From contig JABXJX010000011.1 of the NCBI GenBank assembly GCA_013375375.1, positions 1 to 34,824 on the forward strand: a stretch of DNA of 34,824 nt, in the 5' to 3' direction. The notes under the pieces were generated by a model, which did not search any database, was not told where the DNA came from, and saw only the letters and a program-made list of their open reading frames with translations. Positions 17,284 to 24,999 of this stretch are shown in pieces. Position numbers and translations under genes: made by a program. Position 1 is the first letter of the stretch. Each line of letters starts with the position of its first letter. Origin of the DNA: Desulfobacterales bacterium (lineage in GTDB: Bacteria; Desulfobacterota; Desulfobacteria; Desulfobacterales; C00003060).

Positions 17284-18036
17284 CTATCCCCTGCCTATTT
17301 GCTCAAGCGTCTTATCATCAATGTCAAAATTCGAATAGGCCTTCTGGACATCGTCTGAGTCTTCTAAGCTGTCCATGAGCCGAAGCATTTGTTCGGCCTC
17401 CTTGTCTTTCAGCTTGACCGTAGTTTTGGGCAACATGGTAATCTCGGCAATCAAGTAGCGCATATTCCTTTCATCCAGCGCCTTTTTCACCGGCTCGAAG
17501 TCCTTCAGGGACGTGATGACCTCTAGTGTGCTTTCTTCATCCCGCATATCCTCTGCCCCTGCATCCAGGACCGCCTCCATGAGCGTCTCTTCATCTGTGT
17601 CGTTCTTTTCAAATACGAACAGCCCCTTTTTTTCGAACATCCAGGCCACGCAACCGGCCTCACCCATGTTTCCCCCGGATTTGCTAAAGATGTAACGGAT
17701 ATCAGCAACCGTGCGCTTTTTGTTATCGGTCAAGGATTCCACCAAAACCGCCGCCCCACCAGGACCGTATCCTTCATAACAGATCTCTTCGTAGTTAACC
17801 CCTTCCAGTTCTCCTGTCCCTTTTTTAATTGCCCTTTCAGTGTTGTCCTTGGGCATATTTTCCGCCTTGGCCGCAGTAATGGCGGCGCGAAGACGCGGGT
17901 TCGCATCCGGATCACCTCCCCCGAATCGTGCAGCCACGGTAATCTCTTTGATCAACTTTGTAAAGATTTTGCCGCGTCTAGTATCTGTCGCACCTTTCTT
18001 ACGCTTGATTGTACTCCACTTTGAATGTCCGGACAT
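17284..18036 (-). CDS. yebC: YebC/PmpR family protein
   Basis: A 250-aa protein starting [20 protein letters not shown], the hallmark N-terminus of the family. [56 protein letters not shown] and [19 protein letters not shown] follow. Members act as DNA-binding regulators, and some relieve ribosome stalling on proline-rich stretches; which applies here is not visible. It follows rlmE by 9 bases on the same strand. ruvC, a frequent neighbour, is absent. The length is typical and there are no oddities. Confidence 0.95.
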   Translation of the reverse strand: MSGHSKWSTIKRKKGATDTRRGKIFTKLIKEITVAARFGGGDPDANPRLRAAITAAKAENMPKDNTERAIKKGTGELEGVNYEEICYEGYGPGGAAVLVESLTDNKKRTVADIRYIFSKSGGNMGEAGCVAWMFEKKGLFVFEKNDTDEETLMEAVLDAGAEDMRDEESTLEVITSLKDFEPVKKALDERNMRYLIAEITMLPKTTVKLKDKEAEQMLRLMDSLEDSDDVQKAYSNFDIDDKTLEQIGRG

Positions 18037-18045
18037 GCTCCCTCT

Positions 18046-18633
18046 CTAAGTTTTTTCCAAGCCGATAATATAGATCTCTTTGCTTGCTTTTCTGCTCGAT
18101 TTCGGCTTGAAGTGCGCAATCCGGCCAAAGGACCTCCTGACCATATCTGAAAAGCTTTTGAAATCACAGCCGTGAAAAATCTTACAGACAAAGCTTCCTC
18201 CCGGCCTCAATACGCGGTCCGAAATGGCTAAAGCCGATTCGCTCAGTTCAAGCGACCTCTGCGCATCTACAAACTTGGTCCCCGTGGTAGATGGGGCTAT
18301 ATCGCTCAGAACTGTTTCGAAATTTGTCCCAACAGCTTCCAGGAATGACTCGTTCCAGGCAAGCACATCGTGCTGTACGAAGCGAACATTGGACGGGAGC
18401 CGCAGGGTAAGCGGGGTTATGTCCACTCCAACAACAAGAGATTTTGCTCCCACAATCCTTGAAGCAAATAGCAGCCAGGAACCCGGACAACAGCCTAAAT
18501 CAAGTACTTTGCCCCCTTTTTTGAAGATGCGAAACTTTTTTTGGATCTCTTCAAGCTTGTAAACGGATCGCGCGGGATATCCTTCCCGGCGAGCACGTTT
18601 TGAATAATAATCATGCCATAGATCAGGTTTCAC
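18046..18633 (-). CDS. rlmE: 23S rRNA 2'-O-methyltransferase, RlmE/FtsJ family
   Basis: Methylates the ribose of U2552 (E. coli numbering) in the ribosomal A loop, using SAM. The protein is 195 aa. The SAM-binding motif is GGKVLDLGCCPGSWLLFAS. The catalytic tetrad K-D-K-E is recognisable in ARSVYKLEEI, ETVLSDIAPSTTG, SFVCKIFHG and KASKEIYI. DYYSKRARREGYPARSVYKL is the family's usual N-terminal block. It is probably cotranscribed with yebC. The radA remnant lies immediately upstream, so its original promoter may have been lost or replaced. Confidence 0.93.
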   Translation of the reverse strand: MKPDLWHDYYSKRARREGYPARSVYKLEEIQKKFRIFKKGGKVLDLGCCPGSWLLFASRIVGAKSLVVGVDITPLTLRLPSNVRFVQHDVLAWNESFLEAVGTNFETVLSDIAPSTTGTKFVDAQRSLELSESALAISDRVLRPGGSFVCKIFHGCDFKSFSDMVRRSFGRIAHFKPKSSRKASKEIYIIGLEKT

Positions 18634-18669
18634 CGAGGTATATATAGCAGCAAATACACCTTTTTCAAG

Positions 18670-18981
18670 TCAAAACAGCAAATCAACCACCCCTGAGATT
18701 GTTTGTACTCCGACCATCTCAATATCGGATAACCCCTTGAGGTCTTTCAGATTGTTTTCTGGTATAGGGTAGACTCCTTGACGGGTTTATCATAGAAACT
18801 CGAAGCGATAGCCGAGACGATTCCAAGATCTACAGCAGGTTCATCCACCTTAACGCCGCCGGTCACGTTCCACCAAGCTATTCCATTCGCCGCACTCAGG
18901 GCATTTACCCATCCATTTAAGTGATTGATATCCGCAGCCCTGACATACAAAGATAGTTTTACTTAGTTTGTAATTTTTCAA
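18670..18981 (-). pseudogene. radA: radA remnant with ATPase core deleted
   Basis: Three pieces of RadA (Sms) lie in order but in shifting frames. First, from TTG 18979-18981 (or an in-frame ATG at 19014), [20 protein letters not shown] continues into [11 protein letters not shown], the zinc finger with C-x2-C and C-x2-C. This frame stops at 18850. Second, about 18867 to 18757, [20 protein letters not shown] and then IASSFYDKPVKEST come from the Lon-like C-terminal domain. Third, 18760-18670, PENNLKDLKGLSDIEMVGVQ ends VVDLLF and stop, the normal C-terminus. The RecA-like ATPase domain and part of the Lon-like domain are missing: about 0.3 kb remains of a normal 1.35 kb. It cannot encode working RadA. 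Confidence 0.9.
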
Positions 18982-19104
18982 GATTGATTTTCCTTGAGGT
19001 GTCGGTCTATCCATATTCACTTGATGTTATACTGTTTAATTTCAAAATAGCATGAAATTGGATGTAAGAAAAAGGAAATATTTTTGTAGCATTGAATTTT
19101 TTTT

Positions 19105-19140
19105 ATTCGCCTCAGGCGGACTGCAGAGAGCTTCAAAAAT
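19105..19140. repeat. REP-like unit, copy 2
   Basis: ATTCGCCTCAGGCGGACTGC, followed by AGAGAGCTTC, shares the CGCCT-AGGCGGACTGCAG core with the unit at 17162. Its hairpin is shorter. It lies in the intergenic region before the nucleotide-sugar dehydrogenase operon. Apart from this and the promoter, 18982-19240 shows nothing further. Confidence 0.55.
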
Positions 19141-19161
19141 ATGCTAAAGGAAAGGTTTTAT

Positions 19162-19190
19162 TTGACAATTTGGAGCAAACAACATAATAT
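19162..19190 (+). promoter_or_regulatory. Sigma-70 type promoter of the five-gene operon
   Basis: TTGACA (19162-19167), a 17-base spacer and TAATAT (19185-19190). A second TATAAT overlaps just downstream but has a poor spacing. The start codon of the first gene lies about 45 bases past the expected start site. Confidence 0.65.
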
Positions 19191-19240
19191 ATAATGTCTT
19201 ATTCATAAAAAAATAAGCACAAGTCGGCACGGAGACATGG

Positions 19241-20581
19241 ATGGGAAGAACTGCTCTGACTAAGATTTCTGTGATCGGTATGGGTTATGTGGGCATACCG
19301 GTGGCTGCCCTCCTGGCAGACCAAGAAGGCCTGGATGTGACCGGGATCCAGAGGCGCTCTCAGCGTTCGGGGTGGAAAATAGATGTTCTAAATACAGGCA
19401 GGTCTCCTTTTGAAGGCGATGAACCCGGGCTGGACAGACTGATCAGCCGCGTTGTAAAAAAGAGGCGTTTCCGGGTGACTGAGGATTTTTCGGTCATCAA
19501 GGATATGGATATTGTATTAATTGATGTGCAAACCCCCACCGACGGCGCAGATCACAAGCCACGGTACCTTTCCCTTAAAGAGGTTTCAAGGCAGGTAGGG
19601 ACTCATCTGAAAAAAGGGAGCCTGGTGGTGATCGAGTCAACCGTCGCGCCGGGCACCACACAATTCGTTGTGCAGCCCATATTAGAGCGAAAGTCCGGAT
19701 TAAAAGCGGGCCGGGATTTTTATCTGGCTTATTCTTACGAGCGGATTATGCCCGGCCGGCTCCTTGATTATATCATTAACCTTCCGAGGATCGTGGGAGG
19801 GGTTAACAAGAAAAGTCGCGACAAGGCAGTTAGAATGTACAAGAAGATTGTCAAGGCCGACGTCTTGTCGACGGACATCCTTACGGCCGAAACCTCCAAG
19901 ACCATCGAGAATGCTTATAGAGACGTGAACATAGCCTTTGCCAACGAGATGGCAATGGTGTGTGAAAGTCTGGGTATTGATGTGTATGAGGTGCGTGAGC
20001 TGATTAATTCCCGCGCCGAACGGCATATGCATATACCGGGGATTGGAGTGGGGGGACACTGTCTTCCGAAAGATACCTGGCTTTTAGGCTATGGAGTTAA
20101 ACAGTACGGCAGGTCACCTATCAATCCGGAGTTTGTTCAGTTGGCCAGAAAGATAAATAATTTTATGCCGATCCATGCTACGGAGATGATTAAAGAGGCT
20201 TTTGCATCCAGGAAAGTCTCCCTTCGGAACGCCAGGGTTGCAATTTTCGGTGTGGCATATCTTGAAGACTCTGACGATGTCCGAAACACCCCTGCCTATG
20301 ACCTAATACGGGAGCTTGAGGCGCATGGCACTGAAGTTGTCGCCCATGATCCGTATGTACAAACCTTTCCCGAGGCCGAACTGAGCCGTGATTTGTATCA
20401 TGTGGTAAAGGGATCTGACTGTATAGTGATTGCTACCAAGCATAAATCTTACTTTAAGCTAAATCTAAATAAGATTAAATCACTGATGCGTACCCCAATT
20501 ATTGTTGACGGACGAAACGTTTTGGATCAAACGAAGGCTGAAAAAGCGGGCTTTCTATATAAAGGGATCGGCAAAGGGTAG
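19241..20581 (+). CDS. Nucleotide-sugar dehydrogenase (UDP-glucose/GDP-mannose DH family)
   Basis: NAD-dependent two-step oxidation of a nucleotide sugar to its uronic acid, supplying envelope polysaccharides. The protein is 446 aa. The Rossmann motif is GMGYVG (13-18), followed by ESTVAPGTT (132-140). The helix ETSKTIENAYRDVNIAFANE carries the family Lys and Asn. The catalytic Cys274 is in GVGGHCLPKDTW. The C-terminal NAD-binding domain contains VAIFGVAYLEDSDDVRNTPA. The usual VPTP motif reads VQTP. It resembles WecC-type enzymes, but the substrate cannot be told. The histidine kinase gene starts 9 bases later, so the two are cotranscribed. No glycosyltransferases accompany it. Confidence 0.9.
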   Translation: MGRTALTKISVIGMGYVGIPVAALLADQEGLDVTGIQRRSQRSGWKIDVLNTGRSPFEGDEPGLDRLISRVVKKRRFRVTEDFSVIKDMDIVLIDVQTPTDGADHKPRYLSLKEVSRQVGTHLKKGSLVVIESTVAPGTTQFVVQPILERKSGLKAGRDFYLAYSYERIMPGRLLDYIINLPRIVGGVNKKSRDKAVRMYKKIVKADVLSTDILTAETSKTIENAYRDVNIAFANEMAMVCESLGIDVYEVRELINSRAERHMHIPGIGVGGHCLPKDTWLLGYGVKQYGRSPINPEFVQLARKINNFMPIHATEMIKEAFASRKVSLRNARVAIFGVAYLEDSDDVRNTPAYDLIRELEAHGTEVVAHDPYVQTFPEAELSRDLYHVVKGSDCIVIATKHKSYFKLNLNKIKSLMRTPIIVDGRNVLDQTKAEKAGFLYKGIGKG

Positions 20582-20590
20582 CTTGGGTTT

Positions 20591-21949
20591 ATGGGCGTAT
20601 TTAACGCTATTATAGAACGGGTTGAGGGAAAGAAGGAAGATTATGCTGCCTATGGTTTTGAAAAACTTGAAATGGCCGCATTAAATACCTTTTTTGACCT
20701 GGCCCAGGAATATGACGGTCTGGATAACCTCTATATAGTGAGCGTTACCGTGCCCAGGGTCTTTTTCGGACTGCAAAGCAATCTGTACCTTGTCGATCCT
20801 AAAACTGAGACCATAGCGTGGGTGGCGGAAAGTGATCCCGTTGCGGGCCGTACAGAGATCAAAGTGCCGCGGTATATCAAAATCTCAGAGGCCCCTTATC
20901 GACACGGCAACTCCTACATAGTTCCCATCCACGGCAAGAAAACACCTGCCAGTCACATTTTCTTTCATGGTTCACGAGATGTTATCGGTATCTTTGAAGT
21001 AGCCCGGGCCGACGACCTTGGCGATGCCCAGCTTTTCTTTATTCAAAAATATGTCAACCGCATAGGCTACAATATGTATAATAGATTTCTCGCCGAACAA
21101 AACATTCAGCACCTTAAGTTTATCAACAATTTGGTGGCAGACATAGAACACAATGTGATCGTGCCCAACATGCGCTACAAGCGTTACTTCAGGAAGATCA
21201 GAAAATATCTGAACACAAACAAGGAGGTCGAAGGTGAGTTTGACAACATCCTTGATGATCTCAAATCTCAGGGCCGAAGCCTGTATGCCAAGATGAGTGA
21301 AGCGCTGGAAAGGATGATCATGATCAACAGGGCCATATTCAACGATCAGGAAAAGATAGAGCAACATTATAAACATACCAGCCTCTTCTTGGAAACCTTG
21401 TTGCGTCCGGACCACTTCTTGTTAGGCGAATATATCCTGAAAAAAACTCCCTGTTACTTTTGGCATGATATTATACTGCCTCAACTGGAACGATACAGGA
21501 ATCGGCTCGCGCAACAAGGTATTATGATTGACCACATCGTCAAGGAACGTAAGGCATCCGAGGATGTACAGGTTAAGGTGGACAAAGGGTTGATGGCCCA
21601 GGTGGTTTCAAATCTCTTTTCAAATGCCGCAAAGTACGCTGAAACAGTCGCGGACTCTTCAGGGAAAAAAAACAGAAAGATTGATTGCAGGGTATCGCGC
21701 GCCAAAAAGTTTTTTGGAAGTGGACATCATGGTGTGCGCTTAGATGTTTTTACTTCAGGACATCCTATTGACCAGGAAGATGCAGCCCACATTTTTGATG
21801 AGGGTTTTCGACTCACGCAGCGCGACTCAGTGGAAGGGTCGGGTCACGGGCTTCATTTTGTAAAGAATGTGGTTGAGGTACATGGAGGGATAGTTGGTTG
21901 TGAAGCAGTCGAGCTTGGAAACGAATTTTACTTTATTATTCCGGCATAG
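20591..21949 (+). CDS. Soluble histidine-kinase-like protein
   Basis: A 452-aa protein with no membrane segment. Residues about 25-165 form a GAF-like sensory region (NLYLVDPKTETIAWVAESDP, DVIGIFEVARADDLGDAQLF). A helical DHp-like part has the candidate phospho-acceptor H187 in NNLVADIEHNVIVPN. The HATPase domain has an N box, QVVSNLFSNAAKYA (337-350), and a glycine-rich lid GSGHGLHFVKNVVEVHGG (416 onward). The G1 box reads VFTSGHPI, without the usual Asp and second Gly, so ATP binding may be altered. No response regulator lies nearby. The C-terminus overlaps the transglycosylase start. It could act as a kinase or as an ATP-binding regulator. Confidence 0.85.
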   Translation: MGVFNAIIERVEGKKEDYAAYGFEKLEMAALNTFFDLAQEYDGLDNLYIVSVTVPRVFFGLQSNLYLVDPKTETIAWVAESDPVAGRTEIKVPRYIKISEAPYRHGNSYIVPIHGKKTPASHIFFHGSRDVIGIFEVARADDLGDAQLFFIQKYVNRIGYNMYNRFLAEQNIQHLKFINNLVADIEHNVIVPNMRYKRYFRKIRKYLNTNKEVEGEFDNILDDLKSQGRSLYAKMSEALERMIMINRAIFNDQEKIEQHYKHTSLFLETLLRPDHFLLGEYILKKTPCYFWHDIILPQLERYRNRLAQQGIMIDHIVKERKASEDVQVKVDKGLMAQVVSNLFSNAAKYAETVADSSGKKNRKIDCRVSRAKKFFGSGHHGVRLDVFTSGHPIDQEDAAHIFDEGFRLTQRDSVEGSGHGLHFVKNVVEVHGGIVGCEAVELGNEFYFIIPA

Positions 21950-22856
21950 TTATCAGAGATCCGCCCTATGGTTCTTGGCAACGGCGGCCTTGAGCCTTGT
22001 CTGGCTGCTGGGCCACACTGACTGCGCCGCCGGCAAACCGCCGGTTAGACCTGATTTCTTTGCTACACTGAAAACACGTCTTGTTAAGGACGGATTTGAC
22101 AAGTCACTCATCCGATCGCTTTATTCAAAGCCGGGAGTAACCTTTGACCAACGGGGCGTTTCCGCCTACTTTTTGCACCGTGAGGCAACCTTAAACTATA
22201 ATCAGTTTTTGACCCGTTCTTCGATCGGCCAGGCGATCGACTATCTTGGCCGACATCAAAAGACCTTAAAACGGGCACAAGGCGTGTACGGTGTAGACGA
22301 AGAGGTCATTACCGCCATCATCCTGGTGGAGTCAAGGTTAGGCACTTCAATCGGGAAGCGCCTGATATTCAATACCCTGTCGGCTCTTGCGGCCCTGGAT
22401 AATAAGAATACCCGGGACGGTCTCTGGCACTCTTATTTGAAAAACAAGACAAAAGAATCAAGACGCCGATTTGACACATGGGCCTCTCGAAAATCCGCAT
22501 GGGCATACAGTGAACTCAAGGCATACCTGAAATACGTAAAGGTACAAGACATTGATCCTCTTTCTATACGCGGCTCTTATGCCGGTGCGTTGGGGATTTC
22601 CCAGTTCGTGCCTTCGAGTGTACTACGATTTGCTCAGGACGGTAACAGAGACGGCCGTATTGATCTGTATGACCATGAAGATGCTATTGAGAGTATCGCC
22701 AATTACCTGAAACAGCACGGGTGGCGTCCTTCTTTGAAACGCCGTGAGGAGTTTCGCATTCTGCTTTCCTACAATCAAAGTAAATATTATGCAAACACGA
22801 TTCTTAATATTGCCGAACGTCTGGCAAAACTCCGTACTAAAGTGCGTACAAATTAG
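21900..22856 (+). CDS. Lytic murein transglycosylase, MltB family
   Basis: Cleaves peptidoglycan between MurNAc and GlcNAc with 1,6-anhydro product formation. From GTG 21900 it is 318 aa; GGAGGG about 10 bases upstream supports this start, which overlaps the kinase gene by 50 bases. The N-terminus carries a signal anchor or signal peptide (ALWFLATAALSLVWLLG). The catalytic Glu is in the segment ITAIILVESRLGT (about E144). GSYAGALGISQFVPSSVLRF and DLYDHEDAIESIANYLKQHG are diagnostic of the SLT_2/MltB family. The cysteine in HTDCAAG is not in a good lipobox, so a lipoprotein is not certain. Confidence 0.92.
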   Translation: MKQSSLETNFTLLFRHSYQRSALWFLATAALSLVWLLGHTDCAAGKPPVRPDFFATLKTRLVKDGFDKSLIRSLYSKPGVTFDQRGVSAYFLHREATLNYNQFLTRSSIGQAIDYLGRHQKTLKRAQGVYGVDEEVITAIILVESRLGTSIGKRLIFNTLSALAALDNKNTRDGLWHSYLKNKTKESRRRFDTWASRKSAWAYSELKAYLKYVKVQDIDPLSIRGSYAGALGISQFVPSSVLRFAQDGNRDGRIDLYDHEDAIESIANYLKQHGWRPSLKRREEFRILLSYNQSKYYANTILNIAERLAKLRTKVRTN

Positions 22857-22864
22857 GGTTTCAT

Positions 22865-23089
22865 ATGAGCCACACCTTCATTGTTATACTCTTGCTTCCA
22901 ATCATCTTTACCTTCTGGGCGATTATTGACCTTGCCCATCGAGATTTTGCTTCAATAAAGAAAAAAGCACTTTGGGGAATATTCGTGGTTTTCGTTCCGT
23001 ACATCGGAGGACCTGTCTATCTTATTTTTGGCCGCAGGCGAGTAAGCAACAGCTCATTGAGGGAAAAAGATGAAAAAAAGGCCGAATAA
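22865..23089 (+). CDS. Small membrane protein, PLDc_N-like
   Basis: A 74-aa protein with two predicted membrane helices (about 5-23 and 36-54), joined by IIDLAHRDFASIKKKALWG, with YIGGPVYLIFGRRR after the second. This is the arrangement of the phospholipase D N-terminal (PLDc_N) domain, which occurs alone or in front of cardiolipin synthases. No PLD catalytic domain follows. AGGG precedes the ATG, and the 3' end overlaps the PGK gene by 20 bases, so translational coupling is likely. Its function alone is unknown. Confidence 0.82.
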   Translation: MSHTFIVILLLPIIFTFWAIIDLAHRDFASIKKKALWGIFVVFVPYIGGPVYLIFGRRRVSNSSLREKDEKKAE

Positions 23090-24386
23090 GGATCGATTCC
23101 CCTTGATTCAGGATGCGGATCTTGCAGGCAAGGTCGTGCTGGTACGCGTGGATCACAATGTGGTGAAAAACGGTGTTATCCGCGATCCTTACCGCATCGA
23201 CCGGACTATCGGCACGCTTTATAACATTGTCGAGAGGGGCGGGCGTATTATACTCATGACGCATGTTGGAAGACCACGGAACAAAAAAACCGGGAAGATA
23301 ACCTGTAATCCCTCCACCTCCGTAGAGCCGATCGCCGCCTACCTGGAACATAAGCTTCATTCCAAGATTCACGTACCTGCCTTTCGGGTTGAAGAAAAAC
23401 GTGGAATTATAGGAATTGATACCTCGATTAACCTGGCTATCAAAGATCTCAAGCAGCACAAGATCGGCGGGATCTATTTCCCCAACACGCGATGGTTTGA
23501 GGGGGAGGAAGCGACCGGAGAGATCAGGGATGCTTTTGCGCGTCAGCTGGCAGGCCTGGCGGATATTTTTGTCAACGACGCTTTCGGATCATGGCAGCCT
23601 CACGTGTCCACTTACGACATTGCCGGTTTACTGCCGTCGTATGCCGGTTTTCTCATGCAAGAAGAGATCGCACACCTGGACAAGGTCCTACGCCCTGATC
23701 GTCCTTTTGTGGCTGTAGTGGCGGGCGCCAAATACGACACCAAGATAGGGCCGCTTAATGAACTTTACAAAAAGGTGGATTATCTTATCTTGGGTGGCGT
23801 GATTTACAATACCTATCTGTGTGCCAAGTATAACATCCGGATCGCCGGGGTTTCAGAAGATGATATTGATGCGGCCAAGAAACTTGTGTCCAGGGACAAG
23901 AAGGCCAATAAGATTGTGGAGCTTCCATACATAGTGGAGTCGGACACCTTGGGCAAAAAGGTTCGGGGAAGATACAAAACCATAGCGATACGGGACCTTG
24001 TATCCAACAGTTCCTATGGTTATGTTTTAGACATTGATCCCAAGTCTTTTTCCGACAAAAGAGTTGCCGAGGTTGTTGGTTCGGCCCGGACCATCTTTGT
24101 CAATGCAGTTATGGGATATACACCGCATTTTACCGATGGCTCTGAGGCCCTTGACCGAACAATCGACAAAAACGCTACCGCATGGAAATTTTACGGCGGC
24201 GGCGATACCCTCCAGGAGTTTAAGAGCCTTTGCCCCGGTCTCTATCTTTCGGTATTGGATGATGCTTTATATTATTTTTTTACAGGCGGGGGGTCGGTCC
24301 TTAAAGCGATCGAAAAAAGCGATCCCTTTGGTATGAAACCGGTGCGGGCGCTCATAGAGAACAAAAAGTCGATTGAACCGCAATAG
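23070..24386 (+). CDS. Divergent phosphoglycerate kinase family protein
   Basis: A 438-aa protein with the PGK layout: VRVDHNVVKNG (residues 25-35), DPYRIDR, MTHVGRPR (63-70), NDAFGSWQPHVST (169-181), AGAKYDTKIG (219-227) and GGGDT (376-380). The usual D28, N30, R42, H65, R68, R141, K221 and K225 equivalents are present. Differences are notable: DHN for DFN, WQPH where GTAHRAH would place a substrate-binding Arg, and VNAVMGYTP for NGPxGVFE, which loses the ribose-binding Glu. The start overlaps the small membrane protein gene. It may phosphorylate 3-phosphoglycerate poorly or act on another substrate. I leave the symbol blank because a standard pgk is probably elsewhere. Confidence 0.82.
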   Translation: MKKRPNKDRFPLIQDADLAGKVVLVRVDHNVVKNGVIRDPYRIDRTIGTLYNIVERGGRIILMTHVGRPRNKKTGKITCNPSTSVEPIAAYLEHKLHSKIHVPAFRVEEKRGIIGIDTSINLAIKDLKQHKIGGIYFPNTRWFEGEEATGEIRDAFARQLAGLADIFVNDAFGSWQPHVSTYDIAGLLPSYAGFLMQEEIAHLDKVLRPDRPFVAVVAGAKYDTKIGPLNELYKKVDYLILGGVIYNTYLCAKYNIRIAGVSEDDIDAAKKLVSRDKKANKIVELPYIVESDTLGKKVRGRYKTIAIRDLVSNSSYGYVLDIDPKSFSDKRVAEVVGSARTIFVNAVMGYTPHFTDGSEALDRTIDKNATAWKFYGGGDTLQEFKSLCPGLYLSVLDDALYYFFTGGGSVLKAIEKSDPFGMKPVRALIENKKSIEPQ

Positions 24387-24391
24387 CGCTC

Positions 24392-24426
24392 GCATTCCCC
24401 ATAGCAAGCTGCGGGGATCTTCAAAA
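24392..24426. repeat. REP-like hairpin, copy 3
   Basis: GCATTCCCC-ATAGCAAGCTGC-GGGGATCTTC: CCCC and GGGG, with AGC and GCT within, form a small hairpin. The flanks GCATTCCCC and GGGGATCTTC resemble copy 1. It follows the PGK-like gene and precedes the tRNA promoter. It may serve as a weak transcription end. Confidence 0.6.
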
Positions 24427-24430
24427 GGGA

Positions 24431-24459
24431 TTGACAATGTAGGGTTTTTTCTATAGTTT
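24431..24459 (+). promoter_or_regulatory. Promoter of tRNA-Glu
   Basis: TTGACA at 24431-24436 is followed by TAGTTT at 24454-24459 (17-base spacer) or by TATAGT at 24452-24457 (15-base spacer). The predicted start lies about 28 bases before the mature tRNA. Confidence 0.6.
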
Positions 24460-24493
24460 ATCAATTATGCAATGATCCAAAGTATTTTTGAAG

Positions 24494-24569
24494 GGTCCCA
24501 TCGTCTAGCGGTCTAGGATACTGGCCTCTCACGCCAGAGACACGGGTTCGATCCCCGTTGGGACTACCA
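24494..24569 (+). tRNA. tRNA-Glu (anticodon CTC)
   Basis: A 76-nt cloverleaf. The acceptor stem GGTCCCA pairs with TGGGACT, with a G-U at position 1. The anticodon stem CTGGC/GCCAG holds the loop CTCTCAC, giving anticodon CTC. The T arm is ACGGG-TTCGATC-CCCGT. CCA is encoded at 24567-24569. It reads GAG codons. It has its own promoter and terminator, so it is a single-gene transcription unit. Confidence 0.96.
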
Positions 24570-24596
24570 TATAAAATCAATAGGTTATAAGACGAT

Positions 24597-24632
24597 AACC
24601 CTCAAGATCCAAACTAATCTTGAGGGTTTTTT
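24597..24632 (+). terminator. Rho-independent terminator after tRNA-Glu
   Basis: The arms AACCCTCAAGAT (24597-24608) and ATCTTGAGGGTT (24617-24628) pair perfectly and are followed by a T-run to 24632. It lies 28 bases past the tRNA. Confidence 0.93.
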
Positions 24633-24695
24633 GTATCAATCGTTTCATAGTTTAGTAACCAATAAAATCTTGATTTACAACAGGGCTCACTTCAC

Positions 24696-24724
24696 TTGAC
24701 AGACAAGGCCATTTTTCATACACT
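24696..24724 (+). promoter_or_regulatory. Sigma-70 type promoter upstream of small charged protein and slipin
   Basis: TTGACA (24696-24701), a 17-base spacer and TACACT (24719-24724). The first gene starts about 50 bases past the expected start site. Confidence 0.6.
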
Positions 24725-24780
24725 TATTAAGAGCCTTGAAAAACTCCTTTAGATAAAAACAGAATAAGGAGGTTTCCGTC

Positions 24781-24990
24781 ATGGATATTGAAATTGAGGG
24801 CGCATCACCGGTCAAGATGGATCCATCGGAAGAGGAAGGCACTTTTCTTGCCTACAAAAGGGTGCTTCGCAAAGACCGCCGAAAGAATCAACGGGATCGT
24901 CGGAGGAGTGTGAGGGAAGGGATCTTTGTTTCTCTTTCTGTAGATAATGACCGGCGTTTTTTAAGAGATAGAAGAAAAGTAAAGTCTTAG
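24781..24990 (+). CDS. Small charged hypothetical protein
   Basis: A 69-aa protein with a strong ribosome binding site (AAGGAGG before the ATG at 24781). The N-terminus is acidic (MDIEIEGASPVKMDPSEEEG). The rest is very rich in Arg, Lys and Asp, with repeated DRR/RDRR motifs (KDRRKNQRDRRR, then DNDRRFLRDRRK). There are no membrane segments and it is probably partly unfolded. I do not recognise a family; nucleic-acid or membrane-surface binding would suit the composition but is a guess. It ends 9 bases before the slipin gene, with which it is probably cotranscribed. Confidence 0.78.
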   Translation: MDIEIEGASPVKMDPSEEEGTFLAYKRVLRKDRRKNQRDRRRSVREGIFVSLSVDNDRRFLRDRRKVKS

Positions 24991-24999
24991 GGGGCTTTT

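Noticed and set aside
22000-22035. Lipoprotein signal on the MltB-type protein
   Set aside because: The cysteine is preceded by His-Thr-Asp, which does not fit a lipobox; a type I signal or anchor is equally possible.
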